A stretch of 6,688 nt of DNA from Clostridia bacterium (GTDB lineage Bacteria > Bacillota > Clostridia > Oscillospirales > Oscillospiraceae): the NCBI GenBank assembly GCA_003245395.1, contig QKDF01000133.1, positions 1 through 6,688 on the forward strand, read 5' to 3'. This document shows, in pieces, positions 5,661 to 6,688 of the stretch; positions within the stretch are counted from its first letter, which is position 1, and every line of letters starts with the position of its first letter. The notes under the pieces are model-generated. The model ran no database searches, was not told the DNA's origin, and worked only from the letters and a program-made list of their open reading frames with translations. Made by a program: the position numbers and the translations under genes.

Positions 5661-5710
5661 ATTAAAAATAAAAAGCTGATACCCCTGCATATTGCAGAAG
5701 TCATCAGCTT
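5661..5710 (-). terminator. Riboswitch-controlled terminator (expression platform)
   Basis: On the minus strand AAGCTGAT (5710-5703) pairs with ATCAGCTT (5680-5673). Inside it ACTTCTGCA pairs with TGCAGGGGT around an ATA loop, leaving one bulged G and two G-T wobbles, about 17 bp in all. TTTTTATTTTTAAT follows. The left arm reuses the aptamer's P3 strand (AGC) and its pseudoknot strand (ACTTC), so the two folds exclude each other. Confidence 0.92.
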
Positions 5711-5750
5711 AACAGCGGTTCAGCTTTCGCCTGGGAGAACTTCATTCCCA
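5697..5750 (-). ncRNA. Fluoride riboswitch aptamer (crcB motif)
   Basis: Read on the minus strand, P1 is GGGA (5749-5746) with TCCC (5736-5733), closing the loop ATGAAGTTC. GAAGT of that loop (5743-5739) can pair with ACTTC (5701-5697), giving the pseudoknot that defines this class. The core reads GAACCGCT, GTTA, AGCTGATGACTTCT: P3 is GCT/AGC around GTTA, and the conserved CTGATGACT follows. A small hairpin with a GAAA loop (5721-5732) sits between P1 and AACCGCT. Its position just before crcB confirms the class. Fluoride binding should switch the operon on by preventing the overlapping terminator. Confidence 0.93.
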
Positions 5751-5758
5751 ATGATGAT

Positions 5759-5787
5759 TTTATAGCATAAATCCCGGCTGATTGCAA
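5759..5787 (-). promoter_or_regulatory. Promoter of the fluoride operon
   Basis: On the minus strand TTGCAA (5787-5782), then exactly 17 bases, then TATAAA (5764-5759), with TG one base before the -10 (extended -10). The predicted start near 5752 falls directly before the aptamer. Confidence 0.8.
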
Positions 5788-5842
5788 GAGGGACAGGCGC
5801 AAAAGTTCTATTCGCAACCAAACCGCGCCCACCATCCCGGTA

Positions 5843-5880
5843 CCCAATCCGGCCAAATCCGGATTGGGCGCTTTTTATTT
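5843..5880 (+). terminator. Plus-strand intrinsic terminator with no plus-strand gene
   Basis: CCCAATCCGG (5843-5852) pairs over 10 bp with CCGGATTGGG (5859-5868) around CCAAAT, then CGC and TTTTTATTT. On the minus strand no T-run follows the hairpin, so it is a poor terminator for the LysR gene that ends at 5908. No plus-strand coding region precedes it. See the findings. Confidence 0.75.
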
Positions 5881-5907
5881 CCCGCTGCATGCCGCCATAG
5901 CCGCCGC

Positions 5908-6688
5908 CTATTTTCCCCCGTTCTTTTGCAGGGAGCGTATGGTTTCCACCAAATGAGGAAGTGCCGGATTTGTAGAACTGCGATGCCACATAAACACCTG
6001 ATTGGACAGCGGAACTCCCAGAAGCGGCACAAAAGCCACCTGTCCTCGGGCCAGATATTCCATATCGTCCCCCAGCGTCGAAATTCCGATCCCGCAGGCA
6101 ACCAGAGTCAGCAAAACAGGGACTTGGGCCGCTTCCTCCACCACATGAGGAGCAAAGCCCGCCTCCATTGCCGTCCGCCAGATAAAATCGTGCCCAGGGA
6201 TCGAAACCGTGCGCGCCATGACCACAAACGGTTCGTTTCTAAGCTCATCCACCCGCAAGCTGCCGCGTCCGGCAAAAGGATGATCCAAAGACATGATGAC
6301 ACATTGCCGGTTCCGGCGAAGCAAGATCATCTCCTCGTCGTCCTCCACGGTGGAAATATTCTGATAATTCAAAATGGCGTCCACTTCGCCGCGCTCAAAT
6401 GCGCTCAGCAGCTTGGAATGACTGTAGCCCCGGAGATACAGGGAAATCTGCGGATATTCCCTGTGAAACGCCTGAAAAATCTCGGGCAGAGTAGATTCAA
6501 AGTTGTCCCGCATAATGCCAAGGGTCAGTGAACCGGTGAAGCCTTTTTGCGCCAGATGCGCAGCCGAGACACCGCTGCGGTAGTTGTCCAGAATGGCGGG
6601 ACAGCTCTTAAAAAAGGCCCGTCCCGCCGGCGTCAGGCTCACACTCCGGGGGGTGCGCTCAAACAGCCGTACCTCCAGTTCCCGCTCC
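5908..6688 (-). CDS. LysR-family transcriptional regulator (N-terminus cut by window)
   Basis: The reading frame is open to the right edge and ends at TAG 5908-5910, giving 260 visible residues of a family usually about 300 long. The first visible residues, ERELEVRLFERTPRSVSLTP, followed by AGRAFF, are the end of the winged helix-turn-helix DNA-binding domain; the recognition helix lies outside the window. The linker helix follows (about 20-45), then the two-lobed effector-binding domain: GSLTLGIMRDNFESTLPEIF, a second-lobe region around CVIMSLDHPFAGRG, and the typical hinge-return VACGIGISTLGDD. LysR regulators bind DNA as tetramers and respond to a small ligand. Neither ligand nor target can be read here. 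A GTG near 6642 could be mistaken for a start but lies inside the DNA-binding domain. It faces the fluoride operon in tandem but is separated by 120 bases and a promoter, so it is not obviously its regulator. Confidence 0.93.
   Translation of the reverse strand, partial: ERELEVRLFERTPRSVSLTPAGRAFFKSCPAILDNYRSGVSAAHLAQKGFTGSLTLGIMRDNFESTLPEIFQAFHREYPQISLYLRGYSHSKLLSAFERGEVDAILNYQNISTVEDDEEMILLRRNRQCVIMSLDHPFAGRGSLRVDELRNEPFVVMARTVSIPGHDFIWRTAMEAGFAPHVVEEAAQVPVLLTLVACGIGISTLGDDMEYLARGQVAFVPLLGVPLSNQVFMWHRSSTNPALPHLVETIRSLQKNGGK

Noticed and set aside
5782..6531. A 249-codon plus-strand open frame opposite the LysR gene
   Set aside because: Its composition is that of an antisense frame, and it runs through the orphan terminator and across the LysR effector domain.

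Overview
This window looks like ordinary chromosome from a moderately GC-rich member of the Firmicutes, most likely Clostridia. That rests on strong AGGAGG-type ribosome binding sites, many short hairpin-plus-T-run terminators, a transcription-terminating fluoride riboswitch, and protein sequences that resemble clostridial families. This is inference; nothing here fixes genus or species. I see no insertion sequence, phage gene, CRISPR array, rRNA or tRNA.

Layout, left to right. (1) A minus-strand FAD-dependent oxidoreductase enters from the left edge (1-1156). It is cut by the window and probably continues into a C-terminal Rieske domain. (2) A minus-strand EamA/DMT transporter (1251-2150) has its own promoter (2254-2282) and terminator (about 1191-1229). 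(3) A plus-strand CoA-binding Rossmann protein (2384-2737), divergent from the transporter, ends at a strong terminator (2806-2843). (4) A 360-base gap holds that terminator, a perfect 14-bp palindrome, a promoter and a structured leader. It leads into a plus-strand UPF0316/DUF2179 membrane protein (3098 or 3107 to 3622) whose true start may be an ATA codon. (5) A convergent minus-strand HD-domain hydrolase (3646-4305) has its last codons inside the terminator hairpin of its neighbour. (6) A minus-strand fluoride-resistance operon, read from 5787 down to about 4439, has this order: promoter, fluoride riboswitch with overlapping terminator, crcB, second crcB, DUF190 gene, terminator. (7) A LysR-type regulator on the minus strand runs off the right edge (5908-6688).

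The best-supported functional unit is the fluoride operon. The aptamer would sense fluoride and block a terminator. Two small CrcB (Fluc) subunits, encoded stop-to-start, would form a fluoride channel, probably an antiparallel heterodimer. A PII-like DUF190 protein of unknown function is co-transcribed. The two CrcB subunits differ at a pore phenylalanine, which suggests that one of the two pores is degraded. The remaining genes are single transcription units with no obvious shared pathway. The points that most deserve a second look are DUF190 in a riboswitch-controlled fluoride operon, the asymmetric CrcB pair, the possible ATA start, and an orphan plus-strand terminator at 5843-5880.
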